64,000 nt of DNA, taken from the NCBI RefSeq assembly GCF_038595065.1, contig NZ_CP152003.1, forward strand, positions 2,584,001 through 2,648,000. The letters run 5' to 3'. The notes below the pieces were generated by a model, which ran no database searches, was not told the DNA's origin, and saw only the letters and a program-made list of their open reading frames with translations. Shown here piece after piece: positions 51,531 through 59,586 of this stretch; position 1 is the first letter of the stretch, and every line of letters starts with the position of its first letter. The translations under genes and the position numbers were made by a program. Origin of the DNA: Sutcliffiella sp. FSL R7-0096 (GTDB lineage Bacteria > Bacillota > Bacilli > Bacillales > Bacillaceae_I).

Positions 51531-51753
51531 GGGGCCACTGAAAAAGTAATGAACTTTAATATTCTGGTTAACACCGTAGTTGATTTCCGCAAACGGCTAC
51601 GCTTATCCAGAAGGCGACCTTGAGCCTCCTCAGGCTACGCCCTGCGGGGTCTCAAGATTGTCGCTATTCCCCCCGCTGGAGTCTTCGCCTATTTCTCCAA
51701 TCAACAGCTAGAAACCATAAAAAGATAAGTTTTTAGGTTTTTCAGTGGCCTTT
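51531..51753. mobile_element. MITE-like 223-bp insertion with 13-bp perfect terminal inverted repeats
   Basis: Ends GGCCACTGAAAAA (51533-51545) and TTTTTCAGTGGCC (51738-51750) are perfect inverted repeats. The 4-bp direct repeat GCTT flanks the element (51527-51530 and 51754-51757), looking like a target duplication. No transposase inside. It carries its own copy of the GC-rich repeat at 51579-51710. Ends resemble those of IS1182-type elements from memory; not verified. Confidence 0.65.
51579..51710. repeat. GC-rich intergenic repeat, copy 5, nested in the MITE-like element
   Basis: GTTGATTTCCGC ... GAGCCTCCTCAGGCTACGCC ... CTGGAGTCTTCGCC ... CTCCAATCAACAGCTAG, very close to copy 2, with GTTGATT / AATCAAC ends. 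Confidence 0.8.
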
Positions 51754-51803
51754 GCTTCACCCTGTGGGGTCTTCCATGTCCTTTCCTACCGCAGGGTCAG
51801 CCT

Positions 51804-51953
51804 TTATTTGTAATTTTGGACATATCTTAGTATTTCTAAAGCCCGGTCCCCTTCCGCCTTAAGCAATTCCTCCCACCTCGCATCTCGTTCTTGGTCCAAT
51901 TTGATGATATCACTTGCCAACTTTAACGAATCAGAAAGTTGTTTCATTTCCAT
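51804..51953 (-). CDS. Small acidic helical protein, 49 residues, unknown
   Basis: ATG at 51953 with GGGGAGGGATAAAG upstream. It encodes MEMKQLSDSLKLASDIIKL, then DQERDARWEELLKAEGDRA and LEILRYVQNYK, predicted helical. Its start overlaps the 3' end of the FbpA-type gene by 23 bp, so the two are a coupled pair. No family recognised. Confidence 0.6.
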   Translation of the reverse strand: MEMKQLSDSLKLASDIIKLDQERDARWEELLKAEGDRALEILRYVQNYK

Positions 51954-52116
51954 CTTTATCCCTCCCCTTTTCAATTAAAGTTGTGTACTCTTTCTTGAGT
52001 TCACTTAACGTGTACGAGGAAAGAAGTCCATCGTCCAGAAAATTGCCAGTTGCAATAAGTTTTTCAATATAGAATTCTCTTGCATCAATTATGGCATTCT
52101 TTAGAATATTAGACAT
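51931..52116 (-). CDS. FbpA-family (Fur-regulated basic protein) small protein
   Basis: 61 residues: NAIIDAREFYIEKLIATGNF and SSYTLSELKKEYTTL match the FbpA family (A-x-E/D-x-x-x-F-x-I-x-x-L...LTLSELEKEY). In B. subtilis FbpA/B/C help the iron-sparing response of the FsrA small RNA. No clear Fur box was found upstream, so iron regulation is not shown here. The ATG at 52116 has GAGGTGAGGCG upstream. Confidence 0.72.
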   Translation of the reverse strand: MSNILKNAIIDAREFYIEKLIATGNFLDDGLLSSYTLSELKKEYTTLIEKGRDKDGNETTF

Positions 52117-52305
52117 TCGCCTCACCTCTCTTTAGGAAAGTTTAGACGATATCTTCTTGTTCTTCCTCATTTATGTAAGAACTTTTAACACAAAATTATA
52201 TGTTTCAATTATTTAATTGTAAGGATTTCTGACAAATACCCAGGAACCGGATCTTCACTTGTACTATAATGTATTTAAGAGATGTAGAATAGGATGTGAA
52301 TGGCT

Positions 52306-52629
52306 ATGACACAGGAAGACCCTTCGTTAAAAGAAAGAAAAGTCATCTCAATCGGCACTGTTCGTGATCTTACAGGCTTATCTGAAAGACAAATAAGATA
52401 CTACGAAGAACGCAAGCTTATATTTCCTGCACGTTCCGGTTCAGGTATCAGGAAGTATTCCTTCTCGGATGTAGAGCGCCTCATGGAAATCGCTAACCAG
52501 ATGGAAGAAGGCGTTCAAACGCACGAAATACGCAGAGAATGGAAAAAGAAAGAAAAAGAAAATGAAAATTGGAAAAAACAGATGTTGAAAGGCCAAATAC
52601 AGGCTCACTTTAAGCAAAACAGAAATTGA
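52306..52629 (+). CDS. tnrA: Nitrogen regulator TnrA (MerR family)
   Basis: About 107 residues: MerR-type [29 protein letters not shown], wing [22 protein letters not shown] and a C-terminal glutamine-synthetase interaction tail ([14 protein letters not shown]) that matches TnrA (GQLNAHFR in B. subtilis) rather than GlnR. Global regulator in nitrogen-limited cells. ATG 52306 aligns with the TnrA N-terminus (M-T-x-E-D); ATG 52300 is an alternative. Confidence 0.92.
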   Translation: MTQEDPSLKERKVISIGTVRDLTGLSERQIRYYEERKLIFPARSGSGIRKYSFSDVERLMEIANQMEEGVQTHEIRREWKKKEKENENWKKQMLKGQIQAHFKQNRN

Positions 52630-52728
52630 TTGAAGTTAATTTTTATCCAAAATATTAGCACCTAAAGGGGCTCGTTCCATTCACATGCAGAAAGGAAAAA
52701 GCCTTTTTTCTTTTGCTTTTGCAAAATA

Positions 52729-52747
52729 CCAGTTAAATCTTAACTGG
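52729..52747. promoter_or_regulatory. Palindrome upstream of lytS
   Basis: CCAGTTAA-ATC-TTAACTGG, perfect 8-bp arms, centred about 65 bp before the lytS start. Candidate operator; no regulator recognised. Confidence 0.4.
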
Positions 52748-52802
52748 AGACTTTGGATATGCTACCATTATCACATCATGAATATTTGTGGAGCGTGTAT
52801 TG

Positions 52803-54563
52803 ATGTTTGAATTACTACTCACTATGCTGGAGCGCCTCGGGATCATTGTAACCGTGGCCTTCATTATGACAAGACTTCCTTTTTTTCGACAACTGATCAA
52901 CCGTCAGGAGATTGGACGTGATCAACAAGTTTATGCCATATTATTCTTCGGATTCTTCGGAATCATCGGTACATACACAGGTCTGACCTTCAGTACGGAA
53001 ACTTTAGGCTTTAACCGTTGGATTACGGAATTGAATCAAACAGAAGCAATCGCTAATTCCCGTGTCATTGGAATTGTTATGGCAGGACTGCTTGGAGGAT
53101 ACAAGGTGGGAATTGGTGCAGGGCTGATAGCTGGCATCCATCGTATGAGTTTAGGTGGGTTTACCGCTTTTTCCTGCGGATTTTCCGCCATCGTGGCTGG
53201 ACTTTTAGCTGGGTTCATACGTAGTAAGTACAAAGGAAAACGCATAAGCGTCCGTGTTGCTCTCTTAACAGGTGCATTGGCAGAAGCGATACAAATGGGA
53301 ATCATTCTTATCGGTTCTCAGCCCTTTGAGCGTGCTTTGAGTCTTGTGGAAAGCATTGGACTTCCAATGATATTGGCAAACGGAGTGGGGTCAGCACTTT
53401 TCTTTCTTATTATACTGGCAGTAATTAATGAAGAGGAAAAGGTAGGTGCTGTCCAGGCGCAAAAGGCTTTGTCTCTTGCAGAGAATACACTTGCTCATCT
53501 TAGAACAGGCTTAAGTCCAAATTCCGCTGAAGAAACGTGCAAGATTATTTATAAGAAAGTGAACGCTAGTGCGGTGGCAATTACAGATAAAGAGCAGATC
53601 CTTGCTCATGTTGGAATTGGGAATGACCATCATCGTCCCCTCTCTCCCATCCAGACATATAGTACCAAGCAAGTACTGGAACTTGGAAACCTTTTAGTGG
53701 CAGGAAAAAAAGACATTCAGTGTCAGGAATCATCCTGCCCATTAGGAGCAGTTGTCATCGCACCATTAAAGAAGAGGGAGAAACCGGTTGGAACACTCAA
53801 GTTCTACTTTCCCTCAGAAAAGGATATCGATAATGTCGTCATACAGCTCATCAAAGGGTTAAGCTCCCTCATGAGCCACCAGCTAGAAATATCGGATGCC
53901 GAAAAGGCTTCCAAGCTAGCGAAAGAAGCGGAGATAAAAGCGCTTCAAGCGCAAATAAGTCCGCATTTCCTGTTCAACTCTTTGAATGTTATTGTTTCAT
54001 TGATAAGGACAGATCCAAAGAAAGCAAGAAAGCTGCTTATTTCCCTTTCCCGTTTCTTCCGCCAAAATTTGACGGCAACAACGGAAAAGTGGACTACTCT
54101 ACAAGAGGAGTTAAAGCATGTGCAGGCCTACCTTTCTGTGGAAGAAGCACGCTTTGTCGATCGTTTAACCGTAGAATACAATGTAGAGGAGTCCGCCCTC
54201 CCCTATCTCGTCCCTCCACTGTCCCTGCAACCCATTGTGGAAAATGCGGTCAAACATGGACTCAAGGATATAAACGAAAACTGTAAAATCAACATACAGA
54301 TCAAGGAGTCCCTTGATGATATTTTCATCTCTATTGCAGACAATGGAATAGGGATTTCCCAAAATCGAATCGCCATACTCGGAGAGGATTTAGTTTCATC
54401 TTCTACTGGGACGGGGCTGGGACTGTACAATATCAATAAGAGACTAACAATGATGTATGGAAAGGAATCGAAATTACATTTTCAAAGTGCACCAAATGTT
54501 GGTACCACGGTATCCTTTTCCATCCATAAAAGATTAAATGAGGATGAATTATCTAATGAATAA
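52803..54563 (+). CDS. lytS: LytS/BtsS-type sensor histidine kinase
   Basis: About 586 residues: N-terminal 5TM-LYT membrane domain (about 1-205), GAF-like domain (about 220-365), histidine kinase with phospho-acceptor QISPHFLFNSLNVI and ATPase motifs VENAVKHG, DNGIGI and GTGLGLYN. The start MFELLLTMLERLG matches LytS N-termini; an in-frame GTG at 52788 is rejected. The 3' end overlaps lytT by 8 bp. LytS-type kinases sense extracellular pyruvate in E. coli and B. subtilis; the CstA gene downstream supports that. Confidence 0.92.
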   Translation: MFELLLTMLERLGIIVTVAFIMTRLPFFRQLINRQEIGRDQQVYAILFFGFFGIIGTYTGLTFSTETLGFNRWITELNQTEAIANSRVIGIVMAGLLGGYKVGIGAGLIAGIHRMSLGGFTAFSCGFSAIVAGLLAGFIRSKYKGKRISVRVALLTGALAEAIQMGIILIGSQPFERALSLVESIGLPMILANGVGSALFFLIILAVINEEEKVGAVQAQKALSLAENTLAHLRTGLSPNSAEETCKIIYKKVNASAVAITDKEQILAHVGIGNDHHRPLSPIQTYSTKQVLELGNLLVAGKKDIQCQESSCPLGAVVIAPLKKREKPVGTLKFYFPSEKDIDNVVIQLIKGLSSLMSHQLEISDAEKASKLAKEAEIKALQAQISPHFLFNSLNVIVSLIRTDPKKARKLLISLSRFFRQNLTATTEKWTTLQEELKHVQAYLSVEEARFVDRLTVEYNVEESALPYLVPPLSLQPIVENAVKHGLKDINENCKINIQIKESLDDIFISIADNGIGISQNRIAILGEDLVSSSTGTGLGLYNINKRLTMMYGKESKLHFQSAPNVGTTVSFSIHKRLNEDELSNE

Positions 54564-55284
54564 AATAAAGATTATGATAGTGGATGATGAACGTTATAGC
54601 CGTGATGAACTGAAACACCTGCTTGGGGAATATAAATCGATACAGATACTTGGAGAGGCTGCATCCGGAGAAGACGCCTTAGTGGCATGCATGCAACAGC
54701 AACCCGACGTGGTATTTCTTGATATTGAAATGCCGAAAATGAATGGATTGGAAGTTGCCAAGCATTTAAAGGAATTGAAGAAATCCCCCCTTATTGTTTT
54801 TGCAACCGCATACCCAAACTTTGCGGTAGAGGCCTTTCGTCATGAAGCGGTAGATTATTTGTTGAAACCTTATGAAGAGGAACAATTAGAACAAACCATA
54901 CAGCGACTTAGAAAACTTCTACATGGAGATAAGGAAGTCCCTCCACCAAGTTCCTCCTCCAAGCTAGCTGTTGAACATGATGGTGAAATTCATTTCTTGG
55001 ATCCTTTGGACATTCTTTATATTAGCCGCGAGGATCGACTATCACGCATATACACGAAAGAGGCCAATTTCGAATCGAAGCTTGCCTTGAAGGATCTTGA
55101 AGAAAGGCTAACCAGCTTTCCTTTCTTTCGCATCCATAAAAGCTATCTTGTGAATTTGAACTATGTATCCAAATTGATCCCCTGGTTTAACGGTGCCTAT
55201 ATGCTCGAACTAACCAACAGTACAGAAAAACTTTCCGTAAGCAGAAATTATGTGAAATCACTTAGAAATAAACTTGAATTATAG
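54556..55284 (+). CDS. lytT: LytT/BtsR-type response regulator
   Basis: 242 residues: receiver domain (IKIMIVDDERYSRDEL; phospho-Asp in VVFLDIEMPKMNG; FATAYP; VDYLLKPY) and a C-terminal LytTR DNA-binding domain (FFRIHKSYLVNL, NGAYMLEL, LSVSRNYVKSLR). Partner of the overlapping kinase gene. It probably activates cstA just downstream, mirroring LytST-PftAB or BtsSR-BtsT. Confidence 0.92.
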   Translation: MNKIKIMIVDDERYSRDELKHLLGEYKSIQILGEAASGEDALVACMQQQPDVVFLDIEMPKMNGLEVAKHLKELKKSPLIVFATAYPNFAVEAFRHEAVDYLLKPYEEEQLEQTIQRLRKLLHGDKEVPPPSSSSKLAVEHDGEIHFLDPLDILYISREDRLSRIYTKEANFESKLALKDLEERLTSFPFFRIHKSYLVNLNYVSKLIPWFNGAYMLELTNSTEKLSVSRNYVKSLRNKLEL

Positions 55285-55309
55285 CATGTCAGTGTCGAAA
55301 ACTGACATG
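55285..55309 (+). terminator. Terminator of lytST
   Basis: CATGTCAGT / ACTGACATG stem followed by TTATTTCTTTTT. Confidence 0.8.
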
Positions 55310-55409
55310 TTATTTCTTTTTACATACATGTTAAACAAAGTTGACCCTAATGTAAGCCTTTTCATCCTATAATGATGTTACTCCAAAAAAAAGAGAGGGG
55401 TCATCATTC

Positions 55410-56861
55410 ATGTATACATTCATTGCAGGAATCATCTTGCTAATTTTAGGATATTTCATTTACGGAAAATTCGTGGAAAGAGTTTTTGGTATTAAGGATT
55501 CAAGAAAAACGCCTGCCTACTCCAACCAGGATGGCGTTGATTATCTACCTTTGGGTAAAAACAAAAATTCCTTGATTCAACTATTAAACATTGCCGGGGT
55601 TGGACCAATCTTCGGACCTATTCTAGGTGCACTTTACGGCCCGGTTGCATTTTTATGGATAGTTTTAGGATGTATTTTTGCAGGGGCCGTTCATGATTAC
55701 TTGACTGGAATGATATCCATCCGTAACCGCGGAGCACATTTACCTGAACTGGCTGGAAAATTCCTCGGTAAATTCATGAAACACACAGTTAACGCATTTG
55801 CCATTTTGCTATTGCTTTTAGTTGGAACCGTTTTCGTCACTGCTCCGGCAGGTTTGATCCATACATTGGCTGATGGAAGCATTGCACTAGGTGCCATTAT
55901 CTTAGTTATCTTCATCTATTATATTTTTGCTACCATGTTGCCAATTGACAAGGTGATCGGTCGCTTGTATCCGATCTTCGGAGCACTATTGTTAATCAGT
56001 GCATTAGGTGTAGGGGCATCCCTTATCATTACAGGGGCACCTATCCCTGAATTAAGTTTTACAAACATGCACCCTGATAATGTGCCTATCTTCCCATTAT
56101 TGTTCTTGACTATTTCTTGTGGAGCACTTTCAGGCTTCCATGCAACACAAACGCCAATCATTTCCAGAACGACACAAAATGAAAAACAAGGCCGACGCAT
56201 CTTCTACGGTATGATGATTGCAGAAGGTATCATTGCCATGATCTGGGCTGCAGCAGGAATGAGCCTGTTCAATGGCTCCGCAGGCCTTAGTGAGATCTTG
56301 GCAAACGGGGGACCTGGTGCAGTTGTAAGTGAAGTATCCGTTACTATGCTTGGTGCAATTGGTGGTACCATGGCTGTCATCGGAGTTATTATCCTGCCTA
56401 TCACATCAGGCGATACTGCTTTCCGTAGTGCCCGTATGATTATTGCAGATTATTTCAACATTTCTCAAAAGAAGATTATCAGCCGTATGTGGATAGCCAT
56501 CCCGCTTTTTGTTATCTCATTTGTATTAACGAATATAGATTTTGAATTACTCTGGAGATATTTCTCCTGGGCTAACCAATCCACTGCCGTCATTGCCTTA
56601 TGGGTAGGAGCAATGTATCTCTTCATTGCACGAAAACAATACTATATTGCCATGATTCCTGCCATATTCATGACGATGGCAACAACCACTTATATCTTGA
56701 ATGCACCAATCGGTTTCCGATTGCCGATACAAGCATCATATGTTGGTGCTGCTATGTTTACGATTATTATCATTGGGCTATTCTATGTTAAAGCCATTGC
56801 TTCTCGCAAAACGGATTTTCAACTGGATGCTGAAGACCTTTCAGACAACAAAGCTGCATAA
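55410..56861 (+). CDS. cstA: CstA-family carbon starvation protein / pyruvate carrier
   Basis: 483-residue membrane protein with about 12 hydrophobic helices. CstA signatures: GPIFGPILGALYGPVAFLWIVLGCIFAGAVHDYLTG, ISRTTQNEKQGRRIFYGMM and PITSGDTAFRSARMI. Shorter than the about 700-residue E. coli CstA/BtsT, being the short Gram-positive type. CstA and BtsT import pyruvate (and peptides). AGAGAGGGG precedes the ATG. Location after lytST suggests pyruvate-induced expression. Confidence 0.92.
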   Translation: MYTFIAGIILLILGYFIYGKFVERVFGIKDSRKTPAYSNQDGVDYLPLGKNKNSLIQLLNIAGVGPIFGPILGALYGPVAFLWIVLGCIFAGAVHDYLTGMISIRNRGAHLPELAGKFLGKFMKHTVNAFAILLLLLVGTVFVTAPAGLIHTLADGSIALGAIILVIFIYYIFATMLPIDKVIGRLYPIFGALLLISALGVGASLIITGAPIPELSFTNMHPDNVPIFPLLFLTISCGALSGFHATQTPIISRTTQNEKQGRRIFYGMMIAEGIIAMIWAAAGMSLFNGSAGLSEILANGGPGAVVSEVSVTMLGAIGGTMAVIGVIILPITSGDTAFRSARMIIADYFNISQKKIISRMWIAIPLFVISFVLTNIDFELLWRYFSWANQSTAVIALWVGAMYLFIARKQYYIAMIPAIFMTMATTTYILNAPIGFRLPIQASYVGAAMFTIIIIGLFYVKAIASRKTDFQLDAEDLSDNKAA

Positions 56862-56870
56862 CAACAGCTC

Positions 56871-56900
56871 GATGCCTACCTGCCTCTGCAGGTAGGCATC
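56871..56900 (+). terminator. Terminator of cstA
   Basis: GATGCCTACCTG / CAGGTAGGCATC 12-bp perfect stem followed by TTTG. Confidence 0.85.
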
Positions 56901-56906
56901 TTTGTA

Positions 56907-57113
56907 TATATAAGGGTACTTTCCCATACTTTGTTGTTTTTCGAATTTAATGACAAACTGTTATATTCCTTGCTGTCGTTCTCTTTTCCTAGCTCTACAA
57001 GATAGCTAGCCTGCCTATTTTAGAGTTACTAAGCAGTGAACAGGCCAATTTTGCCGACTTTCTACTAGTGATTACCCACCATCCCTGAGAAAAGAGCTTT
57101 GTATAAAAATATT
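56907..57113 (-). repeat. AT-rich dispersed repeat family A, copy 4 (inverted, diverged)
   Basis: Minus-strand reading: AAGCTCTTTTCTCAGGGATGG, CACTAGTAGAAAGTCGGCA, then AAAAGAGAACGACAGCAAGG in the order of the other copies. Most diverged member; hairpin not well kept. Confidence 0.65.
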
Positions 57114-57153
57114 TCTTTCAGAAAAAACTACCTATAAAGGAGGCGGATTATTA

Positions 57154-57402
57154 ATGACATCCCCTTATTTATGTCCAAATTGTAAAACAAACCGCTCACG
57201 TTTCAACATCATTGAACAGGTAGCAAAATCCGTTAAGTTGAATCCGCAATCAGGTGAAGTGGTGGAAGAATACACATCCGGAAACATGGATCCTTTCCAT
57301 ATTCCTTATAAAGGACCTTCACACAAAATCCAGTGTGCCACTTGCGGACAGGTTGATGAAGAAATAACCTTTATTAAACATGCTGAATTGCAAAAAGGAT
57401 AA
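57154..57402 (+). CDS. Small zinc-ribbon-like protein, 82 residues, unknown
   Basis: Two CxxC pairs (YLCPNCKTN at the N-terminus; IQCATCGQVDEE near residue 65) suggest a zinc ribbon. The rest is hydrophilic, with SGEVVEEYTSGNMDPFHIPYKGPSH. AAAGGAGGCGG precedes the ATG. No family recognised. Confidence 0.75.
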   Translation: MTSPYLCPNCKTNRSRFNIIEQVAKSVKLNPQSGEVVEEYTSGNMDPFHIPYKGPSHKIQCATCGQVDEEITFIKHAELQKG

Positions 57403-57433
57403 AAGCCCTTAAAAGAGGGCCTTTATCCTTTTT
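57392..57433. terminator. Bidirectional terminator
   Basis: AAAAAGGATAAA...GCCCT / AGGGC...TTTATCCTTTTT long stem between convergent genes; overlaps the 3' end of the zinc-ribbon gene. Confidence 0.85.
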
Positions 57434-58234
57434 TTATTGTTTTATATCTGTGAGGAAAGTGTTTAGTGCGTTTATAAAAGCTTTGGGTTCTTCGAGCATC
57501 CCCATGTGACCTGAATTCTCAAGAAGGATCTGCGTGACATGGTCACCTTCTGATACAAAAGTATTTTCCTGTGGAATTATTTGGTCTTTTTGACCAGCAA
57601 GGAGTAACACAGGCTTGTTATATCCTTTAAGAAATTGTGTTTTATCTTCTCTGTTTTTCATAGCTTCCAGCGCGCCGATTGCGCCATGAATTTTGGTAGA
57701 ACGTCCAATGGTTTTTGTAAATTCCACTTCTCCCTTAAAGTGCTCCATGTTTTGAGGTGCAAACAGCTTTTTGGCTAATTCATCAATAAATTCTTCGATC
57801 CCATTCTGCTGGATGTTTTCCTTCGCTTTATCCCTTCCTATTTTCCCTTCCTCTGAGTCAGGATAGGAAGTGGAATGGATAAGCCCGATCCCTTCCAACA
57901 GATTATCATATCGTTCTGCAAATGAAAGAGCGATATAACCACCTAGAGAATGACCGATTATGGTTGCCCGTTCAATCTCCAATTTGTCCATTAGAAGTTT
58001 TACATCCTCAGCCATATCATCTATGGTAAAGGGTTCTTCCGAGACTGCTGAGTGACCATGACCTCTTAAATCAATGGCAATAACTCGATAATAAGTGGCT
58101 ATTCCATCCATCACATACTTCCAATATGCATGAGACCCGCAGAATCCATGCAGAAGAACCACCGTTTGGCCAACTCCTTTATCTTCATAAAACAAAGACA
58201 CATCACTATTTATGGTACTTTCAAACTCTGCCAT
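57434..58234 (-). CDS. Alpha/beta hydrolase
   Basis: 266-residue hydrolase: oxyanion VVLLHGFCGSHAYW, nucleophile elbow IGHSLGGYIAL, acid LLAGQKDQIIP, His NSGHMGMLEEP. Resembles 3-oxoadipate enol-lactonase/esterase-type enzymes, but substrate is unknown and no neighbouring pathway suggests one. The ATG at 58234 has GAGAGGTGAG upstream. Confidence 0.85.
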   Translation of the reverse strand: MAEFESTINSDVSLFYEDKGVGQTVVLLHGFCGSHAYWKYVMDGIATYYRVIAIDLRGHGHSAVSEEPFTIDDMAEDVKLLMDKLEIERATIIGHSLGGYIALSFAERYDNLLEGIGLIHSTSYPDSEEGKIGRDKAKENIQQNGIEEFIDELAKKLFAPQNMEHFKGEVEFTKTIGRSTKIHGAIGALEAMKNREDKTQFLKGYNKPVLLLAGQKDQIIPQENTFVSEGDHVTQILLENSGHMGMLEEPKAFINALNTFLTDIKQ

Positions 58235-58389
58235 ATTGCTCACCTCTCTTTTTCTATTCTTCCCTTAACTTACCACTGACTCGTTCATCCTAAACAAGTT
58301 GCCACGATATTTAAGGGGAATGGTTAATAATCGATTTATCGTCGCATATCCATGTAGCAATAGAAGTTATTGGAGGTGTTGGTACATCC

Positions 58390-59127
58390 ATGTCTAATGA
58401 AGAACATTATTACCGTGCTGCTCAATACCAGCTACTTGCTGACTACTTCAAATATCTCGACCCGGAAAAACATATCCACTTTTATAAGATGCACTATTTC
58501 CATCTTCACAAATGGTTACACAATGAAGCGATTTTAAAAGGGGAAAGAAGAAATACAGATCCTTATGCTAAGGTTAGGTTTAAACATGCATCACCCGAAT
58601 CACCATCTTTAGATATTTTTATGGATAAGGAGGTTGTTTGGCGAGATCTCCGTTATAAAAATAGCAGTGTATATGTAGAGACGAAACAGATGGACATTCA
58701 AATATCCGTGTATAAAAGTGGTTCTACTGAATCTCCCCTTCAAACTGGTACGATTCAGCTAATTCCAGATAGCAGTTACACTTTAGCAATAGCTGGCTCA
58801 GGGGATAATCTTCAATTAATTATGATAGAAGATGACCCTTCTGTTCCCCAAAGCGAGGCAAAATTACGTTTCTGGCACTTGTCTCCAAGCGCTCCTGCTG
58901 TAGATATCGCCGTTAAAAAAGGCGATGTAGTGTTTTCTGACATCTCCTTCACAGAGCTTTCAGAGTATCTAGGCCTCACACCGATGACCGTTGACTTGGA
59001 AGTAAGACTTGCAGGGACAAAGGATGTCGTCCTACCACTGAATCGTGTTAGCTTAAAACCGGACCTTGCTTATACCATCATTGCAATTGGAAGCAATGGC
59101 TTAGAAACTATTTTTTTAGTTCCCTAA
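58390..59127 (+). CDS. DUF4397 tandem-domain protein
   Basis: 245 residues: helical N-terminal segment with HYYRAAQYQLLADYFKYLDPEKHIHFYKMHY, then two DUF4397-type beta domains (AKVRFKHASPESPSLDIFMD at about 62 and AKLRFWHLSPSAPAVDIAV at about 157). No signal peptide, unlike many DUF4397 proteins. Next to YjcZ-like genes, so a spore-related role is possible. TTGGAGGTGTTGGTACATCC precedes the ATG. Confidence 0.82.
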   Translation: MSNEEHYYRAAQYQLLADYFKYLDPEKHIHFYKMHYFHLHKWLHNEAILKGERRNTDPYAKVRFKHASPESPSLDIFMDKEVVWRDLRYKNSSVYVETKQMDIQISVYKSGSTESPLQTGTIQLIPDSSYTLAIAGSGDNLQLIMIEDDPSVPQSEAKLRFWHLSPSAPAVDIAVKKGDVVFSDISFTELSEYLGLTPMTVDLEVRLAGTKDVVLPLNRVSLKPDLAYTIIAIGSNGLETIFLVP

Positions 59128-59144
59128 AACGGAAAACATACAAA

Positions 59145-59171
59145 ATGCTCAATCAGAGAATGATTGAGCAT
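59145..59171. terminator. Bidirectional terminator
   Basis: ATGCTCAATCA / TGATTGAGCAT perfect 11-bp stem between convergent genes. Confidence 0.8.
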
Positions 59172-59185
59172 CCCATTCTATTCTA

Positions 59186-59314
59186 TTAGCACCAAGCAGC
59201 ACCAACGATGATTAGAAGAATAAACAATACTACGATTAACACGAAAGAGCTTCCGTAACCACCTGGGTATCCTGCTCCTGCTACTTGACCGTAACCGCAA
59301 CCACACCAACTCAT
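59186..59314 (-). CDS. YjcZ-like sporulation microprotein
   Basis: 42 residues: Gly/Cys-rich N-terminus (MSWCGCGYGQVAGAGYPGGYG) and the helix SSFVLIVVLFILLIIVGAAWC. GAGGAGGTGACAGCT ribosome binding site. Tandem with a second family member 43 bp upstream. Confidence 0.9.
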   Translation of the reverse strand: MSWCGCGYGQVAGAGYPGGYGSSFVLIVVLFILLIIVGAAWC

Positions 59315-59357
59315 AGCTGTCACCTCCTCTACAAGGGTTTATATCTCACCTTAGTAA

Positions 59358-59450
59358 TTAGTAGTGAAGTACCCCAGCACCAACAATCACCAGTAAAATA
59401 AACAGAACAACTATTAACGCGAATCCTGATCCATAACCAGAACCACCCAT
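59358..59450 (-). CDS. YjcZ-like sporulation microprotein, minimal form
   Basis: 30 residues: MGGSGYGSGFALIVVLFILL then VIVGAGVLHY. Almost only the family helix. GGGGAGGTGTAGAG precedes the ATG. Upstream member of a pair with the gene at 59186-59314. Confidence 0.85.
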   Translation of the reverse strand: MGGSGYGSGFALIVVLFILLVIVGAGVLHY

Positions 59451-59586
59451 GCTCTACACCTCCCCCTCTTTCCTAATACATAATGTATTCACACAGGGGC
59501 CATTGGTAAAGGCATATGCCTAGTTCCAAAAAAATTTGGGTATATTTTATAACTTCGCTTTCTTCACCCTTGCCGGAAAAACAAAA

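Larger units (their letters stand above)
51468..51800. repeat. GC-rich intergenic repeat, copy 4, split by a MITE-like insertion
   Basis: Left half 51468-51530 (GTTGATCTCCG ... GCTTCGCTTTCCGCGG ... CTCCTCACACCGCTT) and right half 51754-51800 (GCTTCACCCTGTGGGGTC ... CTACCGCAGGGTC). Together they reconstitute one copy of the family, interrupted at a duplicated GCTT. Confidence 0.65.

Noticed and set aside
52120-52260. Fur box upstream of the FbpA-family gene
   Set aside because: No match to TGATAATNATTATCA with acceptable mismatches; only AT-rich sequence is present.
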